From NCBI GenBank assembly GCA_947630725.1, contig CANRIS010000003.1, positions 62,001-126,000 on the forward strand: a stretch of 64,000 bases of DNA, given 5' to 3'. The translations under genes were made by a program, and so were the position numbers. This stretch comes from an uncultured Clostridia bacterium (GTDB lineage Bacteria > Bacillota > Clostridia > Lachnospirales > CAG-274). This document shows positions 28,018 through 37,085 of the stretch, in pieces. Each line of letters opens with the position of its first letter. Position 1 is the stretch's first letter. The notes under the pieces are model-generated. The model saw only the letters and a list, made by a program, of their open reading frames with translations. It was not told the DNA's origin and searched no databases.

Positions 28018-29241
28018 TCAGAATCCCGAGATATATTCGTTTTTAGCTCTCAGGAAGTCGTTGTAGTCATCGGTAAAATAGTGCTCTCCCGTAGCGGTGT
28101 TCGCCACGACATAATATATATAATCCGTATCTGCGGGGTTGAGCGCTCCCTCGTAGGATTTAAGACCTGCGTTGCCTATGGGCCCTATGGGAAGTCCGTC
28201 TATATAATATGTATTGTACTCGGACTCTATCTCGGTATCCGAATAGAAAACACGTCCCTTGTGCTCCTGTCCCGCATAGAGGACGGTAGCGTCCATCTGA
28301 AGCTTCATACCCTGTTCGAGTCTGTTGTTTATGACAGATGCGGCAATGGGTCTTTCGGAATCAAGTCTTATCTCCTTTTCGATTATGGAGGAAATAATGA
28401 CTATTTCGTCAAGGCTGTAGCTGCTCTCTTTTATCTGCTGATAAAGCCCCTCGGCAACTCTGTTGTTGAAGTTGTCAAGCATCATATTGGCTATGTCCCA
28501 AGGGCCTGCATCGGGATATATAAAGTATGTATCGGGAAAAAGATACCCCTCGAGACGATTTTTTCTGTCGGGTATGTCCTTTATAAAGTCATAGTCAAAT
28601 TCTCCGTTGTCACACACGTCAAGAAACTCCTCCGCCGTGCATATGCCCATAACCTCCAGAGTGTCAGCTATGTCAAAAATGCTCTGACCCTCTATTACGG
28701 TAAATTTTTTGTAGTCGTCAGCCGAATTTGAAAGCTTTGCGGCAACCTCGTCAAAGGTCATATAGTTTGAAAGCTCAAACTCTCCATACTTGAAGTCGGC
28801 GGCAACCCTTTCGGTTTTTGCCTTCCATCTGAAGAAGAACGGCGACTCGGCTATGCCTGCTTCGTGGAGTTTTTCGGAGATAGTCTTAAGGCTTGCGCCC
28901 TCCTCTATCACAACGGTAGTCTGAAACTCCTCCCGCCCTTTAAGCATATCTGTGTTGAGTATGCCCTCTCTTGCGTGAGAAAAAAGCGTCAGCATATGTA
29001 CGAAAATACATACCGTCACAATAACAAATATGAGAAATACGCCCGAACAGCCCAGTCCGCAGCCAGTCTTAAGCGAAATACCCTTCTTCTGCTCTTTTTT
29101 GGGAGGCTTTTGTCCGGATCTGCGTTTCGACACAGACAGCCTCGGCGACGGAGCCTCGGGGGCTTCGCTTCTTTCGGACATACGTCTTCTTCTTATGCCG
29201 ACATTATCGTTTGTGTTTTTTGTGTTTTGATCTTCGCTCAT
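28018..29241 (-). CDS. mltG: Endolytic murein transglycosylase MltG
   Basis: A 407-aa membrane protein that cleaves nascent glycan strands and so sets their length. A long basic cytoplasmic head (about 1-58, IRRRRMSERSEAPEAPSPR) precedes one membrane helix (about 62-85). A LysM-like segment follows, then the YceG catalytic domain: IVIISSIIEKE contains the catalytic Glu, and NRLEQGMKLQMDATVLYA, TYYIDGLPIGPIGNAG and YYVVANTATGEHYFT are typical. The start overlaps the truA stop (ATGA) and has GGAGAG upstream. Homologue YrrL heads the same gene order in Bacillus. Confidence 0.94.
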   Translation of the reverse strand: MSEDQNTKNTNDNVGIRRRRMSERSEAPEAPSPRLSVSKRRSGQKPPKKEQKKGISLKTGCGLGCSGVFLIFVIVTVCIFVHMLTLFSHAREGILNTDMLKGREEFQTTVVIEEGASLKTISEKLHEAGIAESPFFFRWKAKTERVAADFKYGEFELSNYMTFDEVAAKLSNSADDYKKFTVIEGQSIFDIADTLEVMGICTAEEFLDVCDNGEFDYDFIKDIPDRKNRLEGYLFPDTYFIYPDAGPWDIANMMLDNFNNRVAEGLYQQIKESSYSLDEIVIISSIIEKEIRLDSERPIAASVINNRLEQGMKLQMDATVLYAGQEHKGRVFYSDTEIESEYNTYYIDGLPIGPIGNAGLKSYEGALNPADTDYIYYVVANTATGEHYFTDDYNDFLRAKNEYISGF

Positions 29242-29999
29242 TGTTTCTCTCCGTTTTTTTCAAAGTCGTATACTATTTCCATAAGTGTAAGGCCTTCCGG
29301 AGCAAGAGTTTTTCCTGCCTTTGTTCTGTCACGGCTTTCTATTATATAGGGTATGTCCTGCGGCGGTATCTTTGAAAGACCCACGTCTACCAAGGTGCCC
29401 GCTATTATTCTGACCATATTATACAAAAAGCCGTTTCCCTTTACCACTACGTCTATTATATTTTGATTTTTTTCAACAGTCAAGGCATAAATTTCCCTTA
29501 CGGTAGTTTTTGCCGTAGAACCCGATGCGCAAAAGCTGCTGAAATCGTGTCTGCCCAGAAAAAAGCCGCAGACAGACTGCATTTTTTCAATGTCAAGTTC
29601 TCTCGGCACAAAAGCCGAATATCTCGAAAGCATAGGATCCCTGAATCTGTCATTCTGTATTCTGTATCTGTATGTCTTGTTCACAACGCTGTACTGAGGG
29701 TGAAAGCTGTCGTCCACGAGCCTTGCCCCCATGCAGGAAATATCCCGGGGCAAAAACGAATTGAGCGCATAGGGAAAGTTTTCTTCGGGTATGGTGAAGT
29801 CTCCCGAAAAGACGGCTCCCTGCGCAAGGGCGTGGACTCCCGTGTCGGTTCTGCTGGATCCTCTGACAGCCGTCTTTTGTCCCAACAGCTTTTCGAGGGA
29901 TTCTTCCAGTTTCTGCTGTACGGTCATAAAATTGTTCTGTCTTTGCCAGCCGAAATAGGCTGTGCCGTCATAGGCTATCTTCAAAAGCATTCTTTTCAT
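29238..29999 (-). CDS. truA: tRNA pseudouridine(38-40) synthase TruA
   Basis: A 253-aa enzyme that makes pseudouridine at positions 38-40 of the tRNA anticodon arm. The signature LLKIAYDGTAYFGWQRQ and the catalytic GSSRTDTGVHA (Asp52) are intact, as is the C-terminal GNGFLYNMVRIIAGTLVDVG. ATG 29999 was taken as start, since upstream codons would run into ecfT. It sits between ecfT and mltG, an order common in Firmicutes, where truA follows the ECF transporter genes. Confidence 0.95.
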   Translation of the reverse strand: MKRMLLKIAYDGTAYFGWQRQNNFMTVQQKLEESLEKLLGQKTAVRGSSRTDTGVHALAQGAVFSGDFTIPEENFPYALNSFLPRDISCMGARLVDDSFHPQYSVVNKTYRYRIQNDRFRDPMLSRYSAFVPRELDIEKMQSVCGFFLGRHDFSSFCASGSTAKTTVREIYALTVEKNQNIIDVVVKGNGFLYNMVRIIAGTLVDVGLSKIPPQDIPYIIESRDRTKAGKTLAPEGLTLMEIVYDFEKNGEKQ

Positions 30000-30010
30000 A
30001 AAATCACTCT

Positions 30011-30808
30011 TTATCTCCACACTCTGAGAAAAACCTCCGCAGCCCCGAACAAAATGACGAACCCCGTCACAATGTGGTCTGCGGCGCAAAAGCTCAGAAC
30101 CTTATACTTCGTTCTCCCCACGTCTCCTCTGTAACACCTTGCCTCCATAGCCAGTGCCAGAACATCCGCTGTTCTAAAGGACGAAACAAAAAGAGGTATA
30201 AGCAGAGGTATTATACTTTTTATCTTTTGCATAAAGCTGCCCTCGTCAAAGGAGGCTCCCCTCGACATCTGCGCAAGCTTTATTTTTTCAAGATCGTCAA
30301 AAAGAGTCGGCACAAACCTCAGCGCAATGGTCGTCATCATGGCTATGTCGTGAGCGGGTACGCCTATGGGCTTCAAAATGTCCAAAAAACATTCTATTGC
30401 GTTTGCCAGAGCCATATATGTGGTACTCAGAGTAACCACCGAGGACATTATAATTATAAGCGCCAGCCTCAGCAATACTTTTGCGGAGGTCAAGACGCCC
30501 ACATCTGTGACAGTCAATATCCACGCCTTGAATATAACGCTGCCCTCTTTTGTGAACAAAATATTGAAAACAGCCGTAAAGACTGCAATATACAGCACGC
30601 CCCGAAGCCCCTTTATAACGGACAAAAAAGGCGCACGGCACAGATAAACCGCCAGAGCGAGAACAACGCCCCCAAGACAAAAGCCTATGAGCGAATCGCA
30701 CATAAAAACGCCGAATATATATACAAATAAAAATATAAGCTTTGTCCTTGGGTCGAGCCTATGCACAAAGCTGTCCCCCGGATAATATTGTCCTATAGTA
30801 ATGCTCAT
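30011..30808 (-). CDS. ecfT: ECF transporter transmembrane component EcfT
   Basis: A 265-aa membrane subunit that couples the EcfA ATPases to exchangeable vitamin- or metal-binding S components. The N-terminal PGDSFVHRLDPRTKLIFLF is typical, five to six membrane helices are evident, and the coupling helices with MSRGAS and MEARCYRGD (the paired Ala-Arg-x motifs) are present. It begins four bases after the ecfA stop. No S component is encoded in the window, so the substrate is not fixed; group II ECF modules serve several S proteins. Confidence 0.93.
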   Translation of the reverse strand: MSITIGQYYPGDSFVHRLDPRTKLIFLFVYIFGVFMCDSLIGFCLGGVVLALAVYLCRAPFLSVIKGLRGVLYIAVFTAVFNILFTKEGSVIFKAWILTVTDVGVLTSAKVLLRLALIIIMSSVVTLSTTYMALANAIECFLDILKPIGVPAHDIAMMTTIALRFVPTLFDDLEKIKLAQMSRGASFDEGSFMQKIKSIIPLLIPLFVSSFRTADVLALAMEARCYRGDVGRTKYKVLSFCAADHIVTGFVILFGAAEVFLRVWR

Positions 30809-30812
30809 AAAC

Positions 30813-32528
30813 CTAACTTCCCGAATATTTCAGATATTCTGCAAATTTTTCAGCTGAGAAAATGCTGTCGGGTACATATATCCCCTTTTTGCCCAGTTTT
30901 TGTCTGAGCTTCGCCACGGCAGGCATTTCAAGCCCTATGCCTTCAAGATCGCCTGCATTGTTGAATATAACGGCAGGGCTGCCCTCGGCATATATTCTGC
31001 CCCTGCTCAGTATTATGATATGATCCGAAAGCCCGGCGGCGTTTTCCATATTATGGGTTACCATAACCACCGTAAGTCCTCTGCGCTGTATTTTTTTTAT
31101 TGTTTCAAGCACAGAGGCTTTTCCCTCGGGGTCAAGACCTGCCCCGGGTTCGTCAAGCACAAGCACCTGCGGCTCCATAATAAGTATGCCTGCGATAGCG
31201 GCTCTTTTTTTCTCCCCTCCCGAAAGCTCAAAGGGAGATCTTTCGTTTTTTTCGGGAGGAAAGCCCACCGCCAGAAGAGCTTTTTCGGCTCTTTTTTTTG
31301 CCTCGTCCTCGGACATACCCATATTCAGCCCTCCGAACATAACGTCCTTAAGCACGGTTTCTTCAAAAAGCTGATGATCGGGATTCTGAAACACAATGCC
31401 TATTTTGTTTCTTATGCCCTTTATATGCTCTATGTTTTCTCCCTTGAAAAAAACCTCTCCATCAAGGGGCTTATACAGTCCGTTCAGCAGTCTGAGCAGC
31501 GTACTTTTGCCCGAACCGGTGTGTCCTATTATGGAGGTAAAGGAGCCTTCCTTTATGCCAAAATCAATGTCCTCAAGAATTTTTTCTCTGCCGTAGGCAA
31601 ACGAGAGCGATCTTACCTCTATTATATTGCCTGTATTGCCTGTATTGCCTGTGGGTTTCTTTTTTTCCTCTTGTACCGTTTCGGTTATTTTTTGCGGAAG
31701 ATTATCTCCTTCGCCGTTTTTGATTCTTTCGCATAAAAGAGCGCATATTTCATCATCGCCATAAAGCTTTTTTTCAAAGCCGAAAGCCTCCGCAAGCCTT
31801 ACGCAAAGCGGAGCTTCAAGACCGCAGCGCCGCAGCTCCTCATCCCTTGTGAGTATATCCTCGGGAGAGCCCTCCATAATGATCTCTCCCCCGTCCATAA
31901 CATACACATAGCCGCACTGAGCCGCCTCCTCTATAAAATGGGTTATCATAACAACCGAAATACCGTAATTTTTCTGCAGCTCCTTTACTGCGGAAACGAC
32001 CGAACGTCTCCCCTCGGGGTCAAGCATTGACGTGGCCTCGTCCAGAACAATGCACTTCGGCCTCATGGCGGCAATGCCTGCGACAGCTATCTTCTGCTTT
32101 TGTCCTCCCGAAAGATACTGTGTGGAATGCAGCTTATACTCGGACATTCCCACGGCAGAAAGAGCCTCGTCTATCCTTTTTTCCATTTCAGAGCGTTCAA
32201 GTCCCGTATTTTCAAGTCCGAAGGCTATGTCCTCATCCACTATGCCTGCGACTATCTGACTGTCGGGATCCTGAAACACCATACCGCAGCTTTTTCTGAC
32301 CTCCCAGAGATCGTCCTTTGAAGTATCTCTCCCAAAAACCACAACTCTCCCCTCATCGGGTATGAGCAGGCCGTTCAGAAGCCTTGCGAGGGTGGACTTT
32401 CCCGAACCGTTTCTCCCCAGAACAGCCACAGCCTCTCCGGGTCTTATCTCTATGCTTACATTTTTCAGAGCCCGATACGCTCCCTTTTCGGTTCTGTATG
32501 AAAATCCTGTGTTTTCAGCTCTTATCAT
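30813..32528 (-). CDS. ecfA: Fused ECF transporter ATPase (EcfA1-EcfA2 in one chain)
   Basis: A 571-aa protein with two complete ABC ATPase domains where most Firmicutes have two separate genes. Domain 1 (about 1-235) has GRNGSGKST (38-46), the Q-loop FQDPDSQIV, the LSGGQKQ signature and VLDEATSMLDP. A linker of about 75 residues includes a TGN triple repeat. Domain 2 (about 305-535) has GHTGSGKST, FQNPDHQLF, LSGGEKKR and VLDEPGAGLDP. All Walker and signature residues are intact in both halves, so both should bind ATP. The ATG 32528 follows GGAG. It forms an operon with ecfT and truA. Confidence 0.92.
   Translation of the reverse strand: MIRAENTGFSYRTEKGAYRALKNVSIEIRPGEAVAVLGRNGSGKSTLARLLNGLLIPDEGRVVVFGRDTSKDDLWEVRKSCGMVFQDPDSQIVAGIVDEDIAFGLENTGLERSEMEKRIDEALSAVGMSEYKLHSTQYLSGGQKQKIAVAGIAAMRPKCIVLDEATSMLDPEGRRSVVSAVKELQKNYGISVVMITHFIEEAAQCGYVYVMDGGEIIMEGSPEDILTRDEELRRCGLEAPLCVRLAEAFGFEKKLYGDDEICALLCERIKNGEGDNLPQKITETVQEEKKKPTGNTGNTGNIIEVRSLSFAYGREKILEDIDFGIKEGSFTSIIGHTGSGKSTLLRLLNGLYKPLDGEVFFKGENIEHIKGIRNKIGIVFQNPDHQLFEETVLKDVMFGGLNMGMSEDEAKKRAEKALLAVGFPPEKNERSPFELSGGEKKRAAIAGILIMEPQVLVLDEPGAGLDPEGKASVLETIKKIQRRGLTVVMVTHNMENAAGLSDHIIILSRGRIYAEGSPAVIFNNAGDLEGIGLEMPAVAKLRQKLGKKGIYVPDSIFSAEKFAEYLKYSGS
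31625..31651 (-). repeat. Three tandem 9-bp copies in the ecfA linker
   Basis: Three perfect copies of TATTGCCTG (plus-strand reading) encode the NTGNTGN linker between the two ATPase domains. Copy-number change would keep the frame and only alter linker length. Confidence 0.7.
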
Positions 32529-32558
32529 AACCTGTTTGCTCCATCGCACCCTAAAGGT

Positions 32559-32594
32559 AAAGGGCAGATACAGATAAAGTATCTGCCCTTTTAT
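32559..32594. terminator. Hairpin between the GH28 gene and ecfA
   Basis: A 13-bp perfect stem (AAAGGGCAGATAC and complement) with a 7-nt loop. T-tracts are moderate on both strands. It most likely ends the pectin operon transcript, whose last stop codon is 54 bp away. Confidence 0.6.
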
Positions 32595-32647
32595 TAATAG
32601 TATGTGTTGTTTATTTTCCGCCGCAAGTATAAAGGCGGATATATCTT

Positions 32648-33994
32648 TTATTCGTTATAGTGAATATTTTTTGTGTTCTTTTTTGTTATAGGCTCGCACT
32701 CTCTTACGGGATCCTCTATACGGCAATTTGTAAAAATTATGTCCTCTGCGTTTTCGATCTCAAATGCAGGGCCGTCAACATTCTTTATTATAAAGTTTGA
32801 AAACTCTATTCCTCTGACATTGCTGAGGAAGAAACCCTTCTGCTTGCTCATGGGTATATCCTTTGCCATAGCGGGGAAGTCGGGTATACCATCGCTGTCC
32901 ATCGAAACAAAAACATCGTCAAAGGAGCAGTCCTCAACATACATTTCGGCAAGTCCGTAGAAGAATCCCGCCGAAGCCGACGCCTCCTTGCAGGTGATGT
33001 GAGAGAAGTTAAGCCTGCGGTATGCGGGAGTATCCTTTGTGATGGGTCTCGGGTTCTTGTCCCATACATATTCTTCCTCACCCTTGGGGCCGCAGTTATA
33101 ATAGAGGTTGGCAATAAATGGACAGTGTACCTTATACATAATTATATTGGTAACTCTTATGTCCTCTATAACGCCGCCTCTGCCTCTTCTTGACTTAAGC
33201 CTTATGCCTCTTTCGGTACCCTCGAAAACGCAGTTTGAAATAACTACATTTCTTATATCGCCGCTCATTTCGCTGCCGAGAACAACACCGCCATGGCCGT
33301 GGCACATAGTACAGTTCGTTATTGTGATATTTTCACAGGCAACTCTGTCCGCCGTGTCCTCCGTACCCGATTTGACAGCGATACAGTCGTCTCCGACATC
33401 TATATGGCAGTTGGAGATATGTACGTTTTTGCAGGATTCGGGATCGATTCCGTCCGTATTGGGCGAATCCGAAGGATTCTTTATCGAAACGGTATCTATG
33501 GTGACATTATTGCAAAGTATCGTGTTTATTGTCCAGCTTGGAGCGTTTGTAAGAAAAACGCCCTGTATAAGCACGTGTTCGCACTCGTAGGGAGCTATAA
33601 GCTTGGGTCTGGGATATTCGTTTTTGCCCGCAAGAAAAAGATCCCACCACATTTTGCCGTTGCCGTTTATGGTTCCTCTGCCCGTAATGGCTATATTTGT
33701 CTTGTTATAAGCGTTTATGCATGACTCATAGCAGTCTCTTCTGACTCCCTCCCATCTGGAAGTGACGACCTTATAGTCCTCCATATCGTTAGAAAAAATC
33801 AGCTCAGAGCCTGCCTCAAGATTCAGCACGGTGTTGCTTTCGAGATAAACAGGGCCCGTAAGGTATTTTCCTGCGGGAACATAAACCGTTCCGCCGCCGT
33901 CCTCACGGCACTTTTCAAAAGCCTTGGCTATGGCCTCGGTACACTTTATCTTTCCTCCCGAGACTGCTCCGAAGTCCACAATGTTGTAAATCAT
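32648..33994 (-). CDS. GH28 polygalacturonase-family glycosidase, intracellular
   Basis: A 448-aa right-handed beta-helix enzyme of family GH28, which hydrolyses galacturonan or rhamnogalacturonan chains. The four family motifs are in order: SPNTDGID, GDDCIAVKSG (catalytic aspartates), CHGHGGVVLGSE (His) and RGIRLKSRRG (substrate-binding Arg/Lys). The N-terminal DFGAVSGGKIKCTEAIAKAF strand is also typical. No signal peptide is present, so it probably acts on imported oligosaccharides, as an exo-enzyme (inference). AAGGAGG precedes the ATG. It is the last gene of a four-gene operon, 29 bp after the PL26-like gene. Confidence 0.9.
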   Translation of the reverse strand: MIYNIVDFGAVSGGKIKCTEAIAKAFEKCREDGGGTVYVPAGKYLTGPVYLESNTVLNLEAGSELIFSNDMEDYKVVTSRWEGVRRDCYESCINAYNKTNIAITGRGTINGNGKMWWDLFLAGKNEYPRPKLIAPYECEHVLIQGVFLTNAPSWTINTILCNNVTIDTVSIKNPSDSPNTDGIDPESCKNVHISNCHIDVGDDCIAVKSGTEDTADRVACENITITNCTMCHGHGGVVLGSEMSGDIRNVVISNCVFEGTERGIRLKSRRGRGGVIEDIRVTNIIMYKVHCPFIANLYYNCGPKGEEEYVWDKNPRPITKDTPAYRRLNFSHITCKEASASAGFFYGLAEMYVEDCSFDDVFVSMDSDGIPDFPAMAKDIPMSKQKGFFLSNVRGIEFSNFIIKNVDGPAFEIENAEDIIFTNCRIEDPVRECEPITKKNTKNIHYNE

Positions 33995-34023
33995 TTCGTT
34001 TCTCCTCCTTCTGTTTTTTAAAT

Positions 34024-36135
34024 TTAAAATTTTATACCTGCTTTCACGGCAGCGGTATAATATGTCATAAGCGGCAAAAACGACTGCCCCACTCCCTTGG
34101 AGCTGTTTCCCGATATGACTACCGCATCTTCATCGACCGTTTTTGAAAACGAAAGCGCAAGGGAGCCTCCACTGACCGCAGCCCTGAACGTGTCTGCGCC
34201 GTAGTCCAGATAGTGCGGATCGCCCGTCAGCTCATACGCAATAACAAGAGCCTGAAGAAGAGTGGTGTTTCCTGCGTTTCTGTTAAGGGAGCTAAGCTCC
34301 TTATAATAGAAAAATCCCGTACCGGGGTACGAATTTTCAACGATGTCATCCACTGCATCAAGCATCATAGCCCTTATTTTTTCGTCCTTATTAATACTAT
34401 AATAACTCATAAGCGAAATAATTGCAATAGAAATCATAAAAGGAACCCGAATTGTTGTGTGATCGGTATACGGAGCAAGCCACGCCCCAAACTCCTCTTT
34501 CCACGCATAAAAATGCTGTATTATTTCATCACAGGGGACAAGCCACTTTGGGTCGTTCGTCTCTTTGTACAGAGCCGTCAGCGAACGCAGCGCCCAGCCC
34601 GTCTCTCTTGCGTTGACTCCGCCCTTTTGTTTATATCTGGGCTTTGAAAGCTGCCTTATGACGTTTTCGCCAAGCCTCAGCGCCGTATCCAACGCCTCCC
34701 TATCTCCCGTAAAATGATAATAATCTAAAAGTCCCTCCGTCCACATATGGCTGATCTCGACCTTTCCGCTTATGTGGTCTGCGCTGTGGGTCACCTGTCC
34801 GTCAAGCCTCATAGGGTCATCGGAGCAGTGTACTATATCTGTATCCATCTGGTGCCTTACGCTCACAAGCATAGAATCCAAAGCCCGCCGCGTGCCTGTT
34901 CTGACATAGTACAAAAGAGCCGCATGGCCAAAGTCATATTCATTGTTTACCCATACGGGTCTGCCCATACCTCTGCCCTGATTTGTATAGTGGCGGTCAA
35001 TGTTGTCGCCCCAGTGGACAAAGCCATAAGCTCTGCCTCTTGAATCAAGCTTTTGTATAAGACTCCTTTCAACAGCCTTATCCCAAAACTTTTTCGGAAG
35101 AAAAATATCCGGAAAAACTCCCGATCTTTCAAACACCTCAGCGGGAACCGTTCCCTTGTCGGGCATCTGGAACATAAGACTTCTTAGGTTTATTTCTTCC
35201 TTTGAGGCTCCTCTGTGTTTATGTATGAATACGGTGGAGTTTTTTGCCATGCCTCTGAAAAACCTGACGGGGCTGTCCTCTGCGGCAAGTATGCCTATGC
35301 GCATACCGTCCCTGTTTATGCTTATCTCGGACGGAAAGTTCTGATATGCCTGATAGACGCTCACCGCCGTGCCGCTGTGGGACGATGCCATATCCCCGAA
35401 AAACGTGCCGTAGAACACTTCGGCAAAATGCTCGTTTGCGTCATACAAAAGATATGCTGCGTCTATCTTTTTTCTTATGTCGTCCCCCGTCACAAAATTG
35501 CTGAGATAATTTGACGTTGCAAGTGTAAACCTGTCCTCTCCTCTGTTCGGAATATAAAGGTCAAGGCATTTAAGAAAGACATAGTCCTCACGCTCTCTGT
35601 TTATTATTCTGTAGTCTGCCCTTATCCACGGACATTCTCTGTAGGCTGTGACAGTTATTTCAAAATCCATAAAGCCGTCATGGTCGCCCCTTGACTTATA
35701 TGTGCAGCATACCTCTCCGTCCTTGATTTTTTCCCATTTTTCTTTAAGATATCCACTCCTGCCGTTTAAGCTGAAGTCAAGCCGTTTTTCAAAGGCAAAG
35801 CTTTCTCCGCCCGAATTTATCAAAAGGTCATAATCCCATGAAAATGAGTCTATTCTGTAGTCGCTCCTCTGACCGTCAAAGCATATGTAATAATAAATAT
35901 CTCCGTTTGCGGGGAGATCCGCCAGAAAATCGATATAAAGCCATTTTATGCTGCCATCGGGCCATTTTGCCGTGATTTCGGGCTGAGTGGGAAAGGCTCT
36001 GTCGTCCTTATTGCGTATTACTACGCTGTCCGTTTTCCAAAGCTCCCCTTCGGGAAACGGCACCGCTATGGAGCAGGGTTCTCCCTTTCTTTCAAAATTT
36101 GCGTATTTTTCAAAGTATACGGCTATTTTCTCCAT
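34024..36135 (-). CDS. PcRGLX/YetA-like exo-rhamnogalacturonan lyase family protein (PL26-like)
   Basis: A 703-aa cytoplasmic protein without signal peptide. Residues of about 1-80 look like the RIFT-barrel opening of YetA/PcRGLX proteins (CSIAVPFPEGEL, PTQPEITAKWPDGSIKWLYI). A beta-rich central part follows, then an alpha-barrel at about 370-700 (VNNEYDFGHAALLYYVRTG, ISHMWTEGLLDYYHFTGD, RETGWALRSLTALYK). PcRGLX is an exo-rhamnogalacturonan lyase that founds family PL26; Bacillus YetA is a relative next to rhamnogalacturonan genes. The flanking esterases and GH28 gene support a rhamnogalacturonan role. The catalytic residues are not certain to me. The start overlaps the preceding gene by 13 bp and has GGAGTG upstream. 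Confidence 0.75.
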   Translation of the reverse strand: MEKIAVYFEKYANFERKGEPCSIAVPFPEGELWKTDSVVIRNKDDRAFPTQPEITAKWPDGSIKWLYIDFLADLPANGDIYYYICFDGQRSDYRIDSFSWDYDLLINSGGESFAFEKRLDFSLNGRSGYLKEKWEKIKDGEVCCTYKSRGDHDGFMDFEITVTAYRECPWIRADYRIINREREDYVFLKCLDLYIPNRGEDRFTLATSNYLSNFVTGDDIRKKIDAAYLLYDANEHFAEVFYGTFFGDMASSHSGTAVSVYQAYQNFPSEISINRDGMRIGILAAEDSPVRFFRGMAKNSTVFIHKHRGASKEEINLRSLMFQMPDKGTVPAEVFERSGVFPDIFLPKKFWDKAVERSLIQKLDSRGRAYGFVHWGDNIDRHYTNQGRGMGRPVWVNNEYDFGHAALLYYVRTGTRRALDSMLVSVRHQMDTDIVHCSDDPMRLDGQVTHSADHISGKVEISHMWTEGLLDYYHFTGDREALDTALRLGENVIRQLSKPRYKQKGGVNARETGWALRSLTALYKETNDPKWLVPCDEIIQHFYAWKEEFGAWLAPYTDHTTIRVPFMISIAIISLMSYYSINKDEKIRAMMLDAVDDIVENSYPGTGFFYYKELSSLNRNAGNTTLLQALVIAYELTGDPHYLDYGADTFRAAVSGGSLALSFSKTVDEDAVVISGNSSKGVGQSFLPLMTYYTAAVKAGIKF

Positions 36136-37082
36136 TGTTTTTCACTCCATTTGTCTATTGCGTCATAGCCCAGCCCCGAAAACCTGTGGCCTCCCTTTCC
36201 CTCAAAAACAAAGAAGCTGTGGGAGTTCATTTTTTTGTAGGCGGATCCTGTGGTTTTTATCTGCTCCGATGGATCCTCGTTAAGCGGATCGTCTGAGTTA
36301 TACTCCACAATAAGCGTTCTGGGGGCGATCAGCGCCCCTATGTCGCCTATGTCAAAGCTGCGCCACAGCCCGGGTATGAAGTTGCAGCCGCAAAGATTGT
36401 TTTTAAGCAGCGTATCAGCCACGGCGTGAAAATATCCGCTTGTATAGCAGCAGCCTATCCTTTCATCGACAGCCGACAAGAGCATTGCCGTCAGGCCGCC
36501 GCCCGAAAAGCCCACAACGGCTGTCCTGCCGCCCGAAAAGCCCGATCCTTCGATATAATCCACAAGCCTCATAAGCTCATACACCATTACGGCTTGGAGC
36601 GAAAACCCCATAGATATACATACATTGTTCAGATGATCGCAGGAGGATTTTTCCTGCCTTTCGACAGATATGTCCTCAAGCCTTTCTCCAAAGCCACACA
36701 GATCGGGTATAAACACTGTATAACCTCTTTTTGAAAGCTCTATGCCATAGCCGCAGTTGTAGGCGGCGTTCTCTGAGACAAGCCCCTCCTTGCCGTTTAT
36801 GCCGTGTCCGTGGACAGCTATTATGGGAATATTTTTTCCTGCGTCCACAGGCTCTAAAACATACATGGGCATATACAGATCCCTGTATGTATTCAGTACG
36901 AGCCTTCTTTTCAGAAAATCTCCCGTTCGCTCACAGCCCTCATCGGACATGGCTGCGTTATAGGAGCCGAGCCTGTCAAGCCCCATAAGCTCCATCAGCC
37001 TGTTTCTGTCGGCTCTGCCAGTCCTTATGGCGTTGTTGTCGCCATATATGTTTGTCAGAAATTTTTTTGCGGTATATCCCAT
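36123..37082 (-). CDS. Alpha/beta-hydrolase, putative carbohydrate esterase
   Basis: A 319-aa alpha/beta-hydrolase resembling the acetyl-xylan-esterase/dienelactone-hydrolase group. The oxyanion region IIAVHGHGINGKEG, nucleophile elbow GFSGGG (Ser), acid in VEYNSDDPLNED and the histidine in GKGGHRFSG make a complete triad. There is no signal peptide. Its place between a pectin methylesterase (3 bp) and a rhamnogalacturonan-lyase-like gene (13-bp overlap) suggests it removes acetyl or other ester groups from imported pectic oligosaccharides. That substrate is inferred from context only. Confidence 0.75.
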   Translation of the reverse strand: MGYTAKKFLTNIYGDNNAIRTGRADRNRLMELMGLDRLGSYNAAMSDEGCERTGDFLKRRLVLNTYRDLYMPMYVLEPVDAGKNIPIIAVHGHGINGKEGLVSENAAYNCGYGIELSKRGYTVFIPDLCGFGERLEDISVERQEKSSCDHLNNVCISMGFSLQAVMVYELMRLVDYIEGSGFSGGRTAVVGFSGGGLTAMLLSAVDERIGCCYTSGYFHAVADTLLKNNLCGCNFIPGLWRSFDIGDIGALIAPRTLIVEYNSDDPLNEDPSEQIKTTGSAYKKMNSHSFFVFEGKGGHRFSGLGYDAIDKWSEKQWRK

Positions 37083-37085
37083 AAG

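Noticed and set aside
30900..31736. Plus-strand open frame (278 codons) opposite ecfA
   Set aside because: Antisense to intact ATPase motifs; composition is that of complemented coding sequence.
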